The notes: generated from the letters alone by a model not told the origin. 64,000 nt of DNA from Paralvinella palmiformis (GCA_025642065.1 JAODUP010000044.1:1580001-1644000), one strand, 5' to 3'. Positions 1-11,863 are shown, counted from the first letter of the stretch. Numbers and translations are program-made.

Positions 1-970
1 GGAAACGAGTGCATCGATTAGGGGTCGCGGTGTTGGCTGCGATGTTGACAAGAACGAAGCCATTCCCCCTGAATGTGAATAACAAATCTTTTGTTACGTC
101 GTACCTGTTGCTGCTGCTGCTGATGATGATGATTGGTATAACGTCGATGATGCTCTTTGTCTGTCTGCTGCGGAAGGTTTCGCTCAATCGAGCGGGGGGG
201 GGGGGTGATGTGATTCTAACGAGAGTGTGCAGGCTCAAAATTGATGATTTTTTAAGACAAAATTCCGCTTCGGCGACGACGCGACGTTGAAGCGGCTAAA
301 ACTCCGACGCGTTCCCAAATTTAAGGCCGGCCGGCGCCTGAGAGTTGAGGAAAACTGCGCAGAATTTTAATTTCAGTAACAATAACTTTCCGCACTCTTC
401 CACGCGACGTTGTCGATATCGTCGACGCCGAAGTGATGTACGATCGTCGTTTGTTTTGCGTGTCGTCGCGTTTTACGACCGGCCACTTAATTTATGGTCG
501 GCGATGGGGGATGTTTTCAGGATAGTACACGTCGAGATGACGGTTTGGCGTGCGTGCGTGCTCGCCATTCGGTACACGCGTGGAACGTTTTCTCGATGAT
601 TGTTGGCCGATTCTTTTCACCCGACTGTTGTTTTCATTTCGATGAGGATTTTTTGTCGCAGTCTAACCCGGTCAATCGTCATTGTTCGGAGTGGGCTCGA
701 AGTCGTCGGTGTCGCGGCAACGGGGTCCTGTCGACAGGTGATAGCGGTGCTTTAGACCGGTGAAGAGCGGCGATTGACGCACTTCGGCGGCGGAGAGGAT
801 GGGTACGAAACCGATAGAGCTGTACGAGAGCTATCCTGGGTGGAGTTGTTCATTTCAGATCGCTAATTAGATAATGGCTGGAGTGGGTTGTCTTTCTCAG
901 GGAGACAACCGTGAACGTATAGATAACGACGACGAATCGGCACAACGTCCGACCGGTAACTTTACAATTT
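1..970. other. CpG-rich segment, possible promoter/5' UTR
   Basis: This stretch is visibly richer in G+C and CpG than the AT-rich sequence that follows, as expected for an unmethylated promoter, 5' UTR or first exon in an invertebrate. It has several short overlapping ORFs but none encodes a protein I recognise. Two short ATG ORFs near its end (about 799-870 and 874-972) could be upstream ORFs or a first coding exon. The second starts MAGVGCLSQGDN and has a possible donor (CCG|GTAACT) near position 955. No downstream plus-strand exon could be joined to it. It may also be the edge of a gene lying mostly outside the window. Confidence 0.35.
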
Positions 971-1033
971 AGACGTCGACGTTTCACGAACATTTCTTGA
1001 ACGGCCTGAAAACGTTCACTAGCCTATACACAT

Positions 1034-1250
1034 GCGGGGGCGCCTCCGCGGCCTATTTGGTAGCGCGTTGGACCACAGACCACTACCACCTGAGTTCGAA
1101 TCTCGGCGTGGGCATATCTGAAGGGAGTTTCATCTTTGATTTCGCTTCATTACCTTTGGAGGTCGGTCGGCCCATTTAGCCTACCTTGTGCACAAAAGTG
1201 GCCGTAAAACATCAATCATCATCATCATCATCATCATCATCGTCGTCGTC
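1034..1250 (+). repeat. tRNA-derived SINE, family A (copy 1)
   Basis: A tRNA-like head carries an A-box-like TGGTAGCGCGTTGG (1058-1071) and a B-box-like GAGTTCGAATCTC (1092-1104). A body follows with CATATCTGAAGGG, TTACCTTTGGAGGTC, CGGCCCATTTAGCC and GTGCACAAAAGTGGCCGTAAAA, then an (ATC)n tail. The same body recurs near 9.5, 20.1, 35.4, 39.6, 50.4, 51.1 and 55.3 kb. The short ORF crossing it is not a gene. Confidence 0.85.
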
Positions 1251-1728
1251 GCTGTTAATATACTAATAGACACACTGCGCGCACAATAAGTGCTCTAAGG
1301 ATTCGTACGATCTAGTTTATATTGTTTTGCAAACACACGCGCGCGGGGGCGCCCGCCAAGCATGAGAAGAATACTTGACAAAAGTGCTCGCGAGTACTGT
1401 ATCTGATAGAACCTAATATATGGAAAGTGATTTCTAATGCTGAGTAGTGTATTCTCCGACCACGTGGTCACTAAATTGTGCCACATGTACAAATATTATC
1501 AGGTGTGTGGGGGCGTATGCGCACGTGTCCACACACACACACACACACACACGTGATAATAGACTGTAATATGATAATCATATAGGATGTGATGATAAAG
1601 AAGATCTTATACCCGTGTTAGTATGAGAACAATGTTAAACGACAGGTTATCTCGTTGACGTATCGGAGCTCTAAAACTGTTGTTAATATAAACATGTACG
1701 ATGTCCAGTGTGTCTGTTTGTAATCTAT

Positions 1729-1925
1729 CTCCAAAACATTTCCAGTATATTCCCAAACATTTCCAGTATATTCCCAAACATTTCCAGTATATTACAAACA
1801 TTTCCAGTATGTTCCCAGTATGTTGCCAAACATTCCCAGTATACTCCAAAACATTTCCAGTATATTCCAAAACATTTCCAGTATATTCCAAAACATTTCC
1901 AGTATATTCCAAAACATTCCAAGTA
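1729..1925. repeat. Minisatellite, about 20-23 bp unit
   Basis: About nine tandem copies of a unit close to CCAAAACATTTCCAGTATAT. The left block is separated from the right block by two diverged units containing CCCAGTATGTTGCC. Long repetitive ORFs on both strands (YWKCFG- and KHFQYIP-type) are by-products of the unit length and are not genes. Confidence 0.9.
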
Positions 1926-2951
1926 TATTTGGACAGAAAATGTGACATGCCGTGAGGGTAGTGGTTCAATTTAACTGTGTATATACCCGCGCTAACTTTA
2001 TTATTGAATAAAATCTACAGTCCGATTATTTTGTCTCGTATTGTGTGTGTGTTTGTTTGTTTCTTTGTTTGTTAATGATGATGTGTTGACGATGATAGTA
2101 AGTATCGCTTTGAAGTGGTCAATCCTTAAAAAAACCTTTTCTTCTCCTCTAATTAGGTACAAACTGTGGCACATCGATGATCCCAGAATCTAATTTAGAG
2201 AATGGCATATTATTTTCTGAGTTGAATGTGCAAAAATAATACTTCATATCATGCAATTATATTGTTTTAATTTTCTCATCAAATATATACACCATGGTGA
2301 TTCATGGTGCGAACCATTTTTTTTTAAATATTCCTGATGTTAAACAACAAACTTGGTCTGATCCAGACTGAAAATATTTGTTCTATAGTATCCTGAATAG
2401 GCAGATGCTAATTCCAGTAGGACTACTATAGTAATAAGTTATAATAAAATCCTAGTAAGTATTTCGTGTGAGAGATATCTTTATTTTGCTTAACATGCAA
2501 CGAATCACATAAAAGTTATACTATCTTAACAACAATACATGATTATAGTAAAAAAATTATCAACAAAATTGTATCCTGCTCATATATTGAGGCTGGGTTG
2601 AGACACAACTGAAAGCACTCCCGAGCTGATAAATGTTTGGGGTGTTAAATATAATCCCCCCCCCCTCTCCCTCTCTGTGTGTGTGTGTGTGTGTGTGTTT
2701 AGACGTGTGTGATAAGGCACTGGTGAAAGAATACTGTATCATTAATACAACTTCTTGATGATTGATGGAAGGACTGATATATGGGAAGTGACCTCTAATG
2801 GTGGGATATGTATTCTCAGACCAGTCAGTACATTTTTCAACGACTTATTATGTTTATAAGGAAAACAAACATCAAGAAGTGTATACCACATGTACAAATA
2901 TTGTCAGATGTGTGGGTCACGTATGCAAGCAAGCCAGCCCGCGCGCACGCG

Positions 2952-2989
<38 letters not shown>

Positions 2990-4099
2990 AGAATTAAAAT
3001 AGTTTTCCCTGAGTGCACTAGGGGTTGGTACACAGAATACTAATAGACAAACGTTTCTTAACGGACAGAGAAGGCACCAAAGCAATGTTTATCAAGTTGT
3101 CATTGACAACCTTCACTTGTTCACAATGGCACCATCCATCCATATGTATATATCGTGGACATGCTTTTTTCCAGAGGAAACAGTACCAAAAAAATAAACA
3201 TGACATTTTATTCAGACAAAGCACTAACTAAATATGCCATAAATATATCTGTCCCAAAGTTAAATGAATCACAGGTTGTTTTGTTTTTTTTTCATTTAAG
3301 ACTGCTTAACATAAACATAACATTCGTACAGTGGGTTCAGTAACAATGTATGATTATATAGGTAATTGCGTAATAATGATAAATTAGCTGATCATATACA
3401 ATATATTAACAAAGGTAACTAATACAAATGACGGCACACGCGTGCCCTAAAGCCATAAAATGTTTACTATTTATGTGACACGGTGCATTACCTGGCGAAA
3501 TTTGGTAGCAATATATCCTTCTGAAAAAAATCCTCATATTAAACAGTATCCTGTATTAAGCCATTGATGCATATAGAGATTAACAGAACCGTGTTTGAGG
3601 CAACACATCAGACTAGCTTGCTCGTGGAATGTATATCGGATGAACACATCTCACTCCACAAAACTATAGCATGACCATGAATGACCGTGTGCTGAAGTGG
3701 CTCCCCAAGTGAACGATGACAGGAATAATGTTTCAGTTCACGTTTACCCAAAAACATAGTTTCAGTATTTCTTTCGGGATTTAAGGATAAACCAACTTTT
3801 TAAAGTTATCCACATAGTCTAAGCATTATAAATCGATGAACGGCAACCATGTAACAGAACTTCATCAACTTCCTTTCAGTTTGATCAAACTCTTTATGGA
3901 GCACAGTGAAAGGAAACACAAAGCCGTAATTCGGCAATTGGCTACCAAACGGTAAAGCTGTCATCGCCACATATGATGGGATCCCGATAATTTTGGCATT
4001 CTCCAATTGGTGCAATTATGGAATGCTCCCTCCGGCATAAAATGAAGCCATTCACATAATAATACCAATTAAGATAATTTCCGAAATGCCAAAAACCCA

Positions 4100-4171
4100 G
4101 TGTGTGTGTGTGTGTGTGTATGTGTGTGCGCGAGATATATAAAACATATTGATTTGACATAATGGTCTCTA

Positions 4172-4218
<47 letters not shown>
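4100..4218. repeat. Inverted (GT)n/(AC)n microsatellite pair
   Basis: A (GT)n tract at 4100-4129 is followed about 43 bp later by a 47-bp (AC)n tract at 4172-4218. The two are complementary, so the transcript of either strand could fold into a long hairpin. Confidence 0.85.
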
Positions 4219-4220
<2 letters not shown>

Positions 4221-4378
4221 CGCGCACATGCATGCATATAGTTATCAACCATCGTACCGTTAACATCACAAGCAACAGCACAATAATTTCCTTGTCATAT
4301 CATCCAGTATGTGAAGGCACTTCCTGTGTGGCAATAGAATGGGTGTCAAAAGCCGTATGTATCCATATCAGAACTCAG

Positions 4379-5908
4379 TCAGGCATACAACAAGTCCAGC
4401 TTGCGAATATCAGACGGGTGTAACGTGTAATCAGGTGGCGGCTCATCCTTAGATCTCCCTTTCTTGTTTTTCTTCTTGTTGTCTTTTGGATGTGACATCT
4501 CTATCTTGGGCGACACGTTGCCGTACGGATTAGACTGGGAAGAGGACTCAGTAGATAACTGGCGGGGCAGTCTTCCATAATTGTAAAAGTTGTCCGGCGA
4601 AGCCGGAGGACCAACGACACCTGGTGGCGGAAGAGTCCCGGCAGGTACCGGCACGATGTATTGCGCTCTATCCGAATAATTATCGAGTGGTTCGCGAGGA
4701 TGCTTCGAATGATCCGATGGTCTGGCAGTTTGTGCAAGTCCCAGAAGATGATCGTCATACCTCCGGGGACTGGGACTACGGGTTCTGCGCGGGCTGGTCG
4801 TACCTCTGCCGCTGTTGGTCCTGTGGTCGGTGATCCACGCGGGCGTGGATCCGGAATACCGAGGACTTATCGGACTACGCCTCGCCGCTCCGGATTCACG
4901 CAACCAACCGTCAATGCCGTTCTCTCTTATATCATAACCGCCGCTAAGTTGACGACGTAGTACACCTTCTCTACTAGTGCTCCCAACTCTCCCGGAGCTG
5001 CCCGAACCTCTGCCGTCATCGTCGTTGAAACCGTCATTCTCCTCCTCATCTACCGCCACCTGACCGACGATGTCCTGATTCTTGCACTTGCGAGCCTCGT
5101 ATTCGGCTGGATCGTTCAGATTACCGCGAACACGTCTGATGGTGTCGTAATCTTGCGGCGGTAGCAGCAAGGGAGCCTCAGACCTATTGCCCAATCGTTG
5201 TTTCAGTTCGGCGGCCAAAGATTCCATTTTTTCTTCCTTCTCCTCGTAGAATGGGTCGTCGTTTCGCTCGGGCGGGTGGTTTTTGTCGTCGTCGGTCGGT
5301 ACGTCTCCGGTGTACGGTACCATCGCGGCGGTGCTGGCCATGTCGTACGTACGGATGAAGCTGCGCGGTCTCGGCCCGATTTCACCGCGCGACACGAGGT
5401 CGGCCTCGACGGCGCGTATCCGGTCTTCGTGTTCGGGCAATCGGATGATGTCGGTCAGGTGATCGGTGAATACTCGGGCCGTCGTCGGCGAGTCGAACCT
5501 GTAGACGTGGACGTGAACCGCCCTTCTCGTCGTCGGATTGTAGCCGATGTAGATGCACGCCACGACATCCTCGTCGGGCGGAAGTCCCTGAACGGCGTAG
5601 GTCACGTCCTTCGTGTGGACTGTGGGAAATTTCACCTTTTCCGTCCGTCCAAACTTGCCCTTAGTCACCTGATAGATCTTTAGCTCCTTGGACGATACCT
5701 CTAGCGTCAGTTTGAGCGGCTGCTCGTTTTTGCGGCGGATCACTAGATCCTTGACTATGGCCTCCGTGAACTCTCTGCCAGCTAATCCCCAACACTCCTT
5801 CCATCCCAAGTACCACACGTAATAGCAAGCCTTCTGGATTTCGCTGTGTTTCTTGTAAGATGTCATGTCCTCGTCTTTTCCGCGGCCAGTTTTAAACAAG
5901 TCCAACAC
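4379..5908 (-). CDS. PTB/PID-domain adaptor protein (3' terminal exon)
   Basis: A long open exon reads from a splice acceptor (GCATGTTAG, just above 5908) to a stop at 4379. An in-frame stop codon overlaps the acceptor, so upstream sequence must come from another exon. The first good ATG in the exon is at 5866 (MTSYKKHSEIQ), giving 495 residues if exon 1 is non-coding. A phosphotyrosine-binding/PID fold is suggested by YYVWYLGWKECWG, the alternating strands KLTLEVSSKELKIYQV and VKFPTVHTKDVTYAVQG, VACIYIGY, and the C-terminal helix TTARVFTDHLTDII. The rest is long, polar and probably disordered, with acidic, Ser/Arg-Pro and lysine-rich (KDNKKKNKKGRSKDE) segments. Such proteins are usually cytoplasmic adaptors. 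I do not recognise a specific named orthologue. The exon is CpG-rich compared with its surroundings. A candidate 5' exon on the minus strand ends at a TTG|GTATGT donor near 7821; its ATGGCGACAGCT start is out of frame with this exon. Confidence 0.85.
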   Translation of the reverse strand: MLDLFKTGRGKDEDMTSYKKHSEIQKACYYVWYLGWKECWGLAGREFTEAIVKDLVIRRKNEQPLKLTLEVSSKELKIYQVTKGKFGRTEKVKFPTVHTKDVTYAVQGLPPDEDVVACIYIGYNPTTRRAVHVHVYRFDSPTTARVFTDHLTDIIRLPEHEDRIRAVEADLVSRGEIGPRPRSFIRTYDMASTAAMVPYTGDVPTDDDKNHPPERNDDPFYEEKEEKMESLAAELKQRLGNRSEAPLLLPPQDYDTIRRVRGNLNDPAEYEARKCKNQDIVGQVAVDEEENDGFNDDDGRGSGSSGRVGSTSREGVLRRQLSGGYDIRENGIDGWLRESGAARRSPISPRYSGSTPAWITDHRTNSGRGTTSPRRTRSPSPRRYDDHLLGLAQTARPSDHSKHPREPLDNYSDRAQYIVPVPAGTLPPPGVVGPPASPDNFYNYGRLPRQLSTESSSQSNPYGNVSPKIEMSHPKDNKKKNKKGRSKDEPPPDYTLHPSDIRKLDLLYA

Positions 5909-6403
5909 CTAACATGCCAAATTGTGTCAACGAGCAGGTATCGCAGCGTGAACACCTCTCAAAGTCTGTAGAAGAGTGGTCCCAGGGATAAGACCTTCCT
6001 CGCCCGATGTAGGCCTCTTCTGATAGAACAGGGATCTCGTCGCTGGCAAATATAACAAATTTTGTACAAAATTACGGACGGCGTTAACACAGCTCAACTA
6101 GGTGTGGCTGAAATGTTTACTGAGGTGGCCAAACATATATTTTCACATAAGGATCACTTCTGTAATTTGAAGCCAGCCTTGTAGTGCGCGTGTGCTATCT
6201 CGTCTGTACTTAAGAACACTGTAGATGGTTAGTGTTAGGCAGGTGATATCTCTAAATTACTATCGTCGACACCAGCCAGGTATACAGTGTTCATTTGATG
6301 AGTTTATATTACTAACTCAATTTTGGCGCCAACGTCAAACAATTGTTTTCCTAAATGGAACAAAGGAATATCTTCGAACTGAAAGTAATCAGTGGTGATA
6401 ATT

Positions 6404-6407
<4 letters not shown>

Positions 6408-6453
<46 letters not shown>
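6408..6453. repeat. (AT)n microsatellite
   Basis: About 23 uninterrupted AT units. Confidence 0.95.
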
Positions 6454-6455
<2 letters not shown>

Positions 6456-7084
6456 TTAAAGAACATATATTGTTTACGTTTTAATGTAAAAAACATAACA
6501 ATTCCGTAAATCAACTGCACAATTCAAGAATACTGGTGAAAGCAAAGCTTCACAAAGCGTAAATAAAATATACCTACAAAGTTAACACAGTTTAAAACCA
6601 CCTAGTTACATTTCGCTCCCGTTTAGTGGCATTCTATTTCTCTTGTAAGTAAGTGTACTTATTCAGCTTGTTTTATGGCCATCTAGATAACGAGTGAGTA
6701 TCACATACAAACGTTTAGAAGACACTTGAACAGGCTTCATAAGAGTGAGAGCAGTTCACCGATCGCCGTTGGCTTGTCTCAGAGGAGGCCAACACATTCT
6801 TGTTTGATAAAGGCAAACATACATTATTAGTGTCAAATGGCTGACGAAGCTGTCGTAAATGAAGTACGTATGATGACACATACACACACATTGACACACA
6901 CACACTCTTTCTCTCTGTGTGTGTGTGTGTTATTTCAATTTAGTTTCGCTAATAACAGTTCTAATATTATGCATCTCTTTACAAATAACATATTGAATAA
7001 GGAACGCCCCCTCCCCCACTTCATGTCTACAAAAATGGGCGTTTCCCAAGATAAAGCCAGTCAACTGAGACGGCTTTAAACAGA

Positions 7085-7180
7085 GTCACAAGTCGACCAA
7101 ACCTGACAGGCTGTGCCAAACAAGCGACAGCCTGAGGATACTCCCCGAACTACAAACAAGCAACCAAACCTGGCAGATGA
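7085..7180 (+). repeat. SINE family C tail fragment
   Basis: It shares GGCTGTGCCAAACAAGCGAC, AGCCTGAGGATACTCCCCGAAC and a CAAGCAACCAAACC-like tail with the 3' end of the long SINE copies near 59 and 63 kb. The tRNA-like head is missing. Confidence 0.6.
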
Positions 7181-8097
7181 ATAAAGTATTGACGAACACC
7201 ATTACGTTATCGTTTTTTTTAAGACGGAATATTATGCAATATTTACATATGAAAGGTTATAACAGGTAATTAAAAATATATATATATTATACCACCATTT
7301 TCTTTTAAAATAATAAGATTATATATATCTGTGTGGGTTGGATGTGTAGATGTATGGTGCAGATCGACGCAGTTAAATAGAATAATACAGCAACAATATA
7401 TTGTTCAGTGACGTTTCACAGCCACACCTGTAAGAACACGATAGCTAGAATAAATGGGTCAAATATTACACAACGATACCGGGTAAGGAATTACCCGTGA
7501 ACCAACACGCGCGCGCGCGCACACGCACACACACACACAATCAAACATCATTGTGCACGCATATACCTAAGGCTAAGTAAACACTGATGTGCTCAGACGT
7601 AAACCTCACCACAAGCCTATTAAGCAACACTAACCATATTTGGTGGATTTCGTGAAGAACGCAACAATTAAATCTCTTCCACGCTATATACCACTTCATC
7701 TATCTGGTAAATAATGAACTGTAAATTACTACTCTACCTATATAACGTGCCAACGTCTGTTAAAATAGTTGTTTTCATTGAGTGGCATTGATATTAGTAA
7801 TGTGACAATGCTAGTACATACCAAAGCGACCAAGCTGTCGCCATCTGCCAAAACAACGCCGGATTCTGATAACACAACAAGTGTATATCGATTGGCACGG
7901 AACAGGTGGCGTTAAGGGTTTTCATGGTATGATCGTATTGTTGCATTGTGTGTGTATGCGCTCACACACACACGCACACACACAATGCTGCTTGTTAGGC
8001 CTGGGAGGATTTAGTTTCACATCATTAAATATGAAGATACTTTTATACCGTATCAACATCATATTAGAGAACAGTTTAATTTTACAACTGATTTAGG

Positions 8098-8165
8098 ACA
8101 CACACACACACAGGAGAGAGAGAGAGAGAGAGACACACACACACACACACACAGAGAGAGAGAAA
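8098..8165. repeat. Compound (AC)n/(AG)n microsatellite
   Basis: Alternating blocks of (AC)n, (AG)n, (AC)n and (AG)n. One strand is almost purely purine in the AG blocks. Confidence 0.9.
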
Positions 8166-8562
8166 CATGGTCGAGGATCTCGCGAGGTATACCTAGCGAT
8201 TTCCCTAACTACGTCATACGTCGTTATACTGCGAACGCCGAGTTAATAATTATATTATCGATATAACATAATCGTATCTAAACAGATAAAAATCCGTCAT
8301 ATCGGTTACCTTTGGTAATACTGCGCAACCAAGCTTCTTGTTTCTGGAACTCGGTTGTAAATAATACGAGTTTCGTTGGCTATGAACTGGAAATACCTGA
8401 CACTCGAATGACTTGGCAATATATATATATATACATATATATATATAGCCTTTATCTGTTACATCTATAGCCAGCCTTTTGAAGGACTTGTCGTCAAAAT
8501 AACACTACTACTGTTATATCTACAGCCGGCGAGTGGCAATAGCGTGTGACAACTGTATGTTA

Positions 8563-8870
8563 TGCTTCGCTGGATAGAGGTCATTCTGTGCGGGAGGCCA
8601 GAGGTTCGAAACCCGGCCGTACATGGCACGATAGTAGGAGTTTTTCATCCCGCCAGACAAATGGCTAGGTTTTCTTCGCCGAAAATGCTATCTATCGTAA
8701 ATTCTAAATTTGTTTAGAATTAGTCCCCATGTCGAAGCAGTAAATTACAGACCATATCCGTCTCCCTCATTTCGGGTAGCCAAGCCACGTAAAATAACTG
8801 CTATCTAAGCCATAATAATATTAATAATAATTATTAGTAGTAGTAGTAGTATAAACGATCAATCTTTGTT
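8563..8870 (+). repeat. tRNA-derived SINE, family B (copy 1)
   Basis: The head has a B-box-like AGAGGTTCGAAACCC, then TGGCACGATAGTAGGAGTTTTTCATCC. The body contains TAAATTTGTTTAGAATTAGT and a tail rich in ATAATA and TAG units. The same arrangement is found reversed at 28733-29006 and, shortened, at 50745-50950. Confidence 0.8.
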
Positions 8871-9420
8871 ATATACTGATTGTATAATAGGAACCAGGTA
8901 CAACTCAAATAATGGGTACGTTGATCCAGATAGTAGAATGTGTATGCAATGTAACAAGAATGAGAAGGAAGATTAATTTAATATGCTACTGATATGTGAT
9001 AAATAAAAATAAACCAATAGGAATGATTTATTTTCTAAGTATGAGGAACAAAATGAACATTTTTCCAACATGTCATTGTGACAATTACTTAAAATTCATA
9101 TCGATTCTAACAAACGAGGATGTGAATTTGCTAAATCACCGTGACGAATTTTTGGTTAGGGCTAATACCTTAATTGTGTAGCGACTAGCATTTCCTGCTA
9201 AATCCGATAATCAGCACGGAATCTGTAAATATATCAGCCAGGAACTTATGTGATTATAATTGCTACATATATATGAAATATGATTATTCTATATGCATTG
9301 TTTTGATCTTTATTCGCTAAAAGTTTATTCCTAAATATAACGTACATTCATGTAAACAGACTACGTTTCCAAGACTAGAAAGTATATTTACATAAAACAT
9401 TTTTCGCCAGTGATCATAAA

Positions 9421-10070
9421 ATGGTGATGTATATATTAGATTTATCTACAGCTTTTGACACCATTGGTTATTCTGTTCTTCTGGATCGCCTCTGTGATTG
9501 GTAAGGGTGCTTCCGCGGTCTAGTTGGTAGCGCGTTGGACCACAGATCACTACCACCCGTGCTCGGCGTTGGTATATCTGAAGGGTGTTTCGTCTTTGAC
9601 TTCGCTTTATTACCTTTGGAGGTTACTCGGCCCATTGAGACTACCATGTGCACAGAAGTGGTCGTAAAACATAAATCATCACCTCTGATCGGTATATACC
9701 AATCAGAGGTGGCCATATGGCATATCGGGCACAGCACTCACCTGGATCCGCTCATTCTTAATAAATAGGTTTCAATCAATAAAAATAAGAATTTCTTTTC
9801 AAAGACAGTGCCTTAGTTTTGGGGTGTTCCCCAAGGCTCTGTTCTTGGAGCACTACTGTTTACTTTGTATACCAAACCACTAAGCTCACTTAATCACAGC
9901 CACAATTTACACCATCACTTATATGTAGATGATACCCAAGTATACATATCGTCATATACAGCAGACACTGGTGACTGTCTCAGTGATCTCTCTGGCTGGA
10001 CGACAAATAATAAACGTAGGTTCAATGACAACAAAACAGATTTCATCATTATAGGTACATTACAATTTTA
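9421..10070 (+). mobile_element. LINE reverse-transcriptase fragment, split by a SINE
   Basis: Translation gives YILDLSTAFDTIGYSVLLDR before the interruption, then [39 protein letters not shown] and [12 protein letters not shown] after it. These match reverse-transcriptase core motifs of non-LTR retrotransposons of the CR1/L2/Jockey type: the AFDT block, the GVPQGSVLG block and the catalytic YxDD, here YVDD. The frame changes and contains stops, so the copy is dead. A family A SINE at about 9503-9690 sits inside it. Confidence 0.88.
9503..9690 (+). repeat. tRNA-derived SINE, family A (copy 2), nested in LINE
   Basis: The head has TTGGTAGCGCGTTGGACCAC, and the body has TTACCTTTGGAGGTTACTCG and GCACAGAAGTGGTCGTAAAA. 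The bases before it (CCTCTGTGATTGGTA) resemble those after it (CCTCTGATCGGTATA), which suggests a decayed target-site duplication of about 15 bp. Confidence 0.85.
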
Positions 10071-10400
10071 ACATTTACATGTGGTGTTACCAATATACTG
10101 GAACCATAATGATTCAGTTTGTTTGGTTTTTCGGGGAGAATCCCCAGGCTTGCGCTTATTCAGCACAGCCTCTATGTTGGAGTGGTTGAGAAAACTCCTC
10201 CCCCACCACTCACAGGGGAGCAGTACGGAAAGATGGAGCCGAAATACCCTGAGGGTGGTCACTGCCAGAGTGTTATACGTCCTCAGGGAGTCTCAACCTC
10301 CCCCTTTATTTTTAATAATTCAGTGGAGACGGCAGCGTCATTTAACATGGTCATCCACCTACGATGTTGTGAGCCGAGAAATTAATCTCTGGAAAAGTTA
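10066..10400 (-). repeat. Long tRNA-SINE, family C (copy 1)
   Basis: On the minus strand it reads from CTTTTCCAGAGATTAATTTC through the conserved body (CACTCTGGCAGTGACCACCC, CTCCCCTGTGAGTGGTGGGG) to GGGGATTCTCCCCG. The tRNA-like head is lost. The left edge and about 60 flanking bp are nearly identical to the copy at 62896. ORFs on both strands over this block are repeat ORFs. Confidence 0.85.
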
Positions 10401-11863
10401 GAAATGTGAACATCTTACAACATTTTACAACCAAAAAATCATATTACTTTTAGTACTACTGCACTTAAAGTGATGTGATAAGACATATGATGAACATTAG
10501 CATAGATAACCTTTAGATGAAGGAGCCGAGAGTAATAAATCAGCAGGAAATATCAAGTGGCTAATTAATACTGAACCCATTATTCAGCCTGCAGTTACAT
10601 TTTACTTCGATCATCCATATTCAGCATAAATACCATCTGAATCACAACCGTTATCAGTTTCAAGGTTTTTATTGTATGAATAATTCCTTGGTCCGACACA
10701 GTTATATCTATATTATAGTCAACAATTAAGATCATAGTGAGATTTCCACATACATGTGTTCACAATGTTGTATGATCTGGTCACAGCCTCAATTACATTA
10801 AAAAGAGACAAGTTATTGTTATTAACTAACCTGATTTCTTTCTAAAATACTCTGACATGTTTGGACGATACTGTTTTTGCAGTGATTCTTTCCCAAGTAC
10901 ACCCTCATTGTTTTTTATAGATCACATTCCATCTTTAAATCTAGCTTTTGCCCTATTCTTTAAGTAACAAATGTATCTTGTCCGGGACGTTCAGCCATTT
11001 TGCAACCTATTCCCCTGTCATGAAGAGAAACTGGAGAAAAATATTTCTGAACATTTTGAGTTTAATGTGATAATATGCAAACAAAAAATCACTCCAAAAC
11101 TTCATATAGCATACGGGCACATCAAGAGTGTACATGCAAATGAAGAAATTACCTGTAGACATCCTCCAGATAAGTGTGACATTAATCTAGTCAATACAAA
11201 GTCTATCTACTACATTACAATTGGGAATTGAAGATAGTTTGTTATACCATTGTGTAATGACAATTAGATCGAACGCCATTCAAACACTGCTCTATGTTAC
11301 TAATGAATAACAGGATCTCTTCACAATGATACATAGCCAATGCAACACCATGTTCTGTTGCTAGGAGTATCCAAGCACAAATAGATACACCACATCTTCC
11401 TCATAGTTAATGGGGTATTTAAGTGTTGTATTGTTGCCTTGCAGGTATTGCAAAACAAATTAGTCATTATAATGTCATATATCATTTGTTCAGATGGCAT
11501 AAATTAATAATAAAATAATCTCTCAATATTTTGAATAACAAAATCAGTCACCAATATATAGTAAGTATGTGGTATGTATGGGGGGGGGTTGACAAAATTC
11601 ATAATTAAACAATTCAGTTATGTGTTTATATCGGTTATAACTTGTAAATCATTTATAATAACCACTACTGTTTAGACACCACATTATTCCCATGTATTTG
11701 TGTATGAATTAGAATAGAGTGATTTATACCTGAAAAGAAGAAAAGTCTTTTGTACTTTTGTGAAAATACTGAATGACTATAACACATCAAATCTACAAAT
11801 ACTGTCACTACAAGACGGAGTCAAACAATCACGTTGACACTGGCTGAAGCAGTCAAAGCATCA
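10400..11863. other. Gene-free stretch
   Basis: AT-rich sequence without a convincing exon. It includes a G-run near 11581. The right-hand part is the likely 3' UTR of the minus-strand KCTD7-like gene. Confidence 0.5.

Larger units (their letters stand above)
1251..4378. other. Gene-free stretch with microsatellites
   Basis: No convincing coding exon is visible. The stretch holds a minisatellite (about 1729-1925) and (CA)n or (GT)n tracts at 1530-1552, 2676-2698, 2951-2989 (CA passing into TA), 4100-4129 and 4172-4218. The right-hand part probably includes the 3' UTR of the minus-strand PTB gene that ends at 4379. Confidence 0.6.
5909..9420. other. Intron/intergenic stretch with simple repeats
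   Basis: No confident exon. It contains (AT)n at 6408-6453, CA/GT tracts near 6880-6935 and 7510-7540, a compound tract at 8098-8162, a SINE tail piece near 7085-7180 and a SINE near 8.6 kb. Upstream exon(s) of the PTB gene should lie in or beyond this stretch. A short plus-strand ATG ORF at 6837 (MADEAVVNE, then GTACGT) could be a first exon but has no partner. Confidence 0.5.

Noticed and set aside
1607..1974. Three ORFs of 65-120 codons with YWKCFG- or KHFQYIP-type repeats on both strands
   Set aside because: They are translations of the minisatellite and occur in several frames at once.
2808..4281. ORFs with poly-HT, CVCVCV or IYIYIY stretches
   Set aside because: They are driven by (CA)n, (GT)n and (TA)n microsatellites; no domain or splice support.
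5198..5683. 161-codon plus-strand ORF
   Set aside because: It is the antisense shadow of the PTB-domain exon.
7800..7870. Minus-strand ATGGCGACAGCTTGG with a TTG|GTATGT donor as the first coding exon of the PTB gene
   Set aside because: The phase is wrong for the acceptor at 5908; it can only be 5' UTR with an upstream ORF, or unrelated.
10068..10401. ORFs such as the one containing VLLPCEWWGRSFLNHSNIEA, repeated near 59 and 63 kb
   Set aside because: They are identical frames over family C SINE copies, not a gene family.
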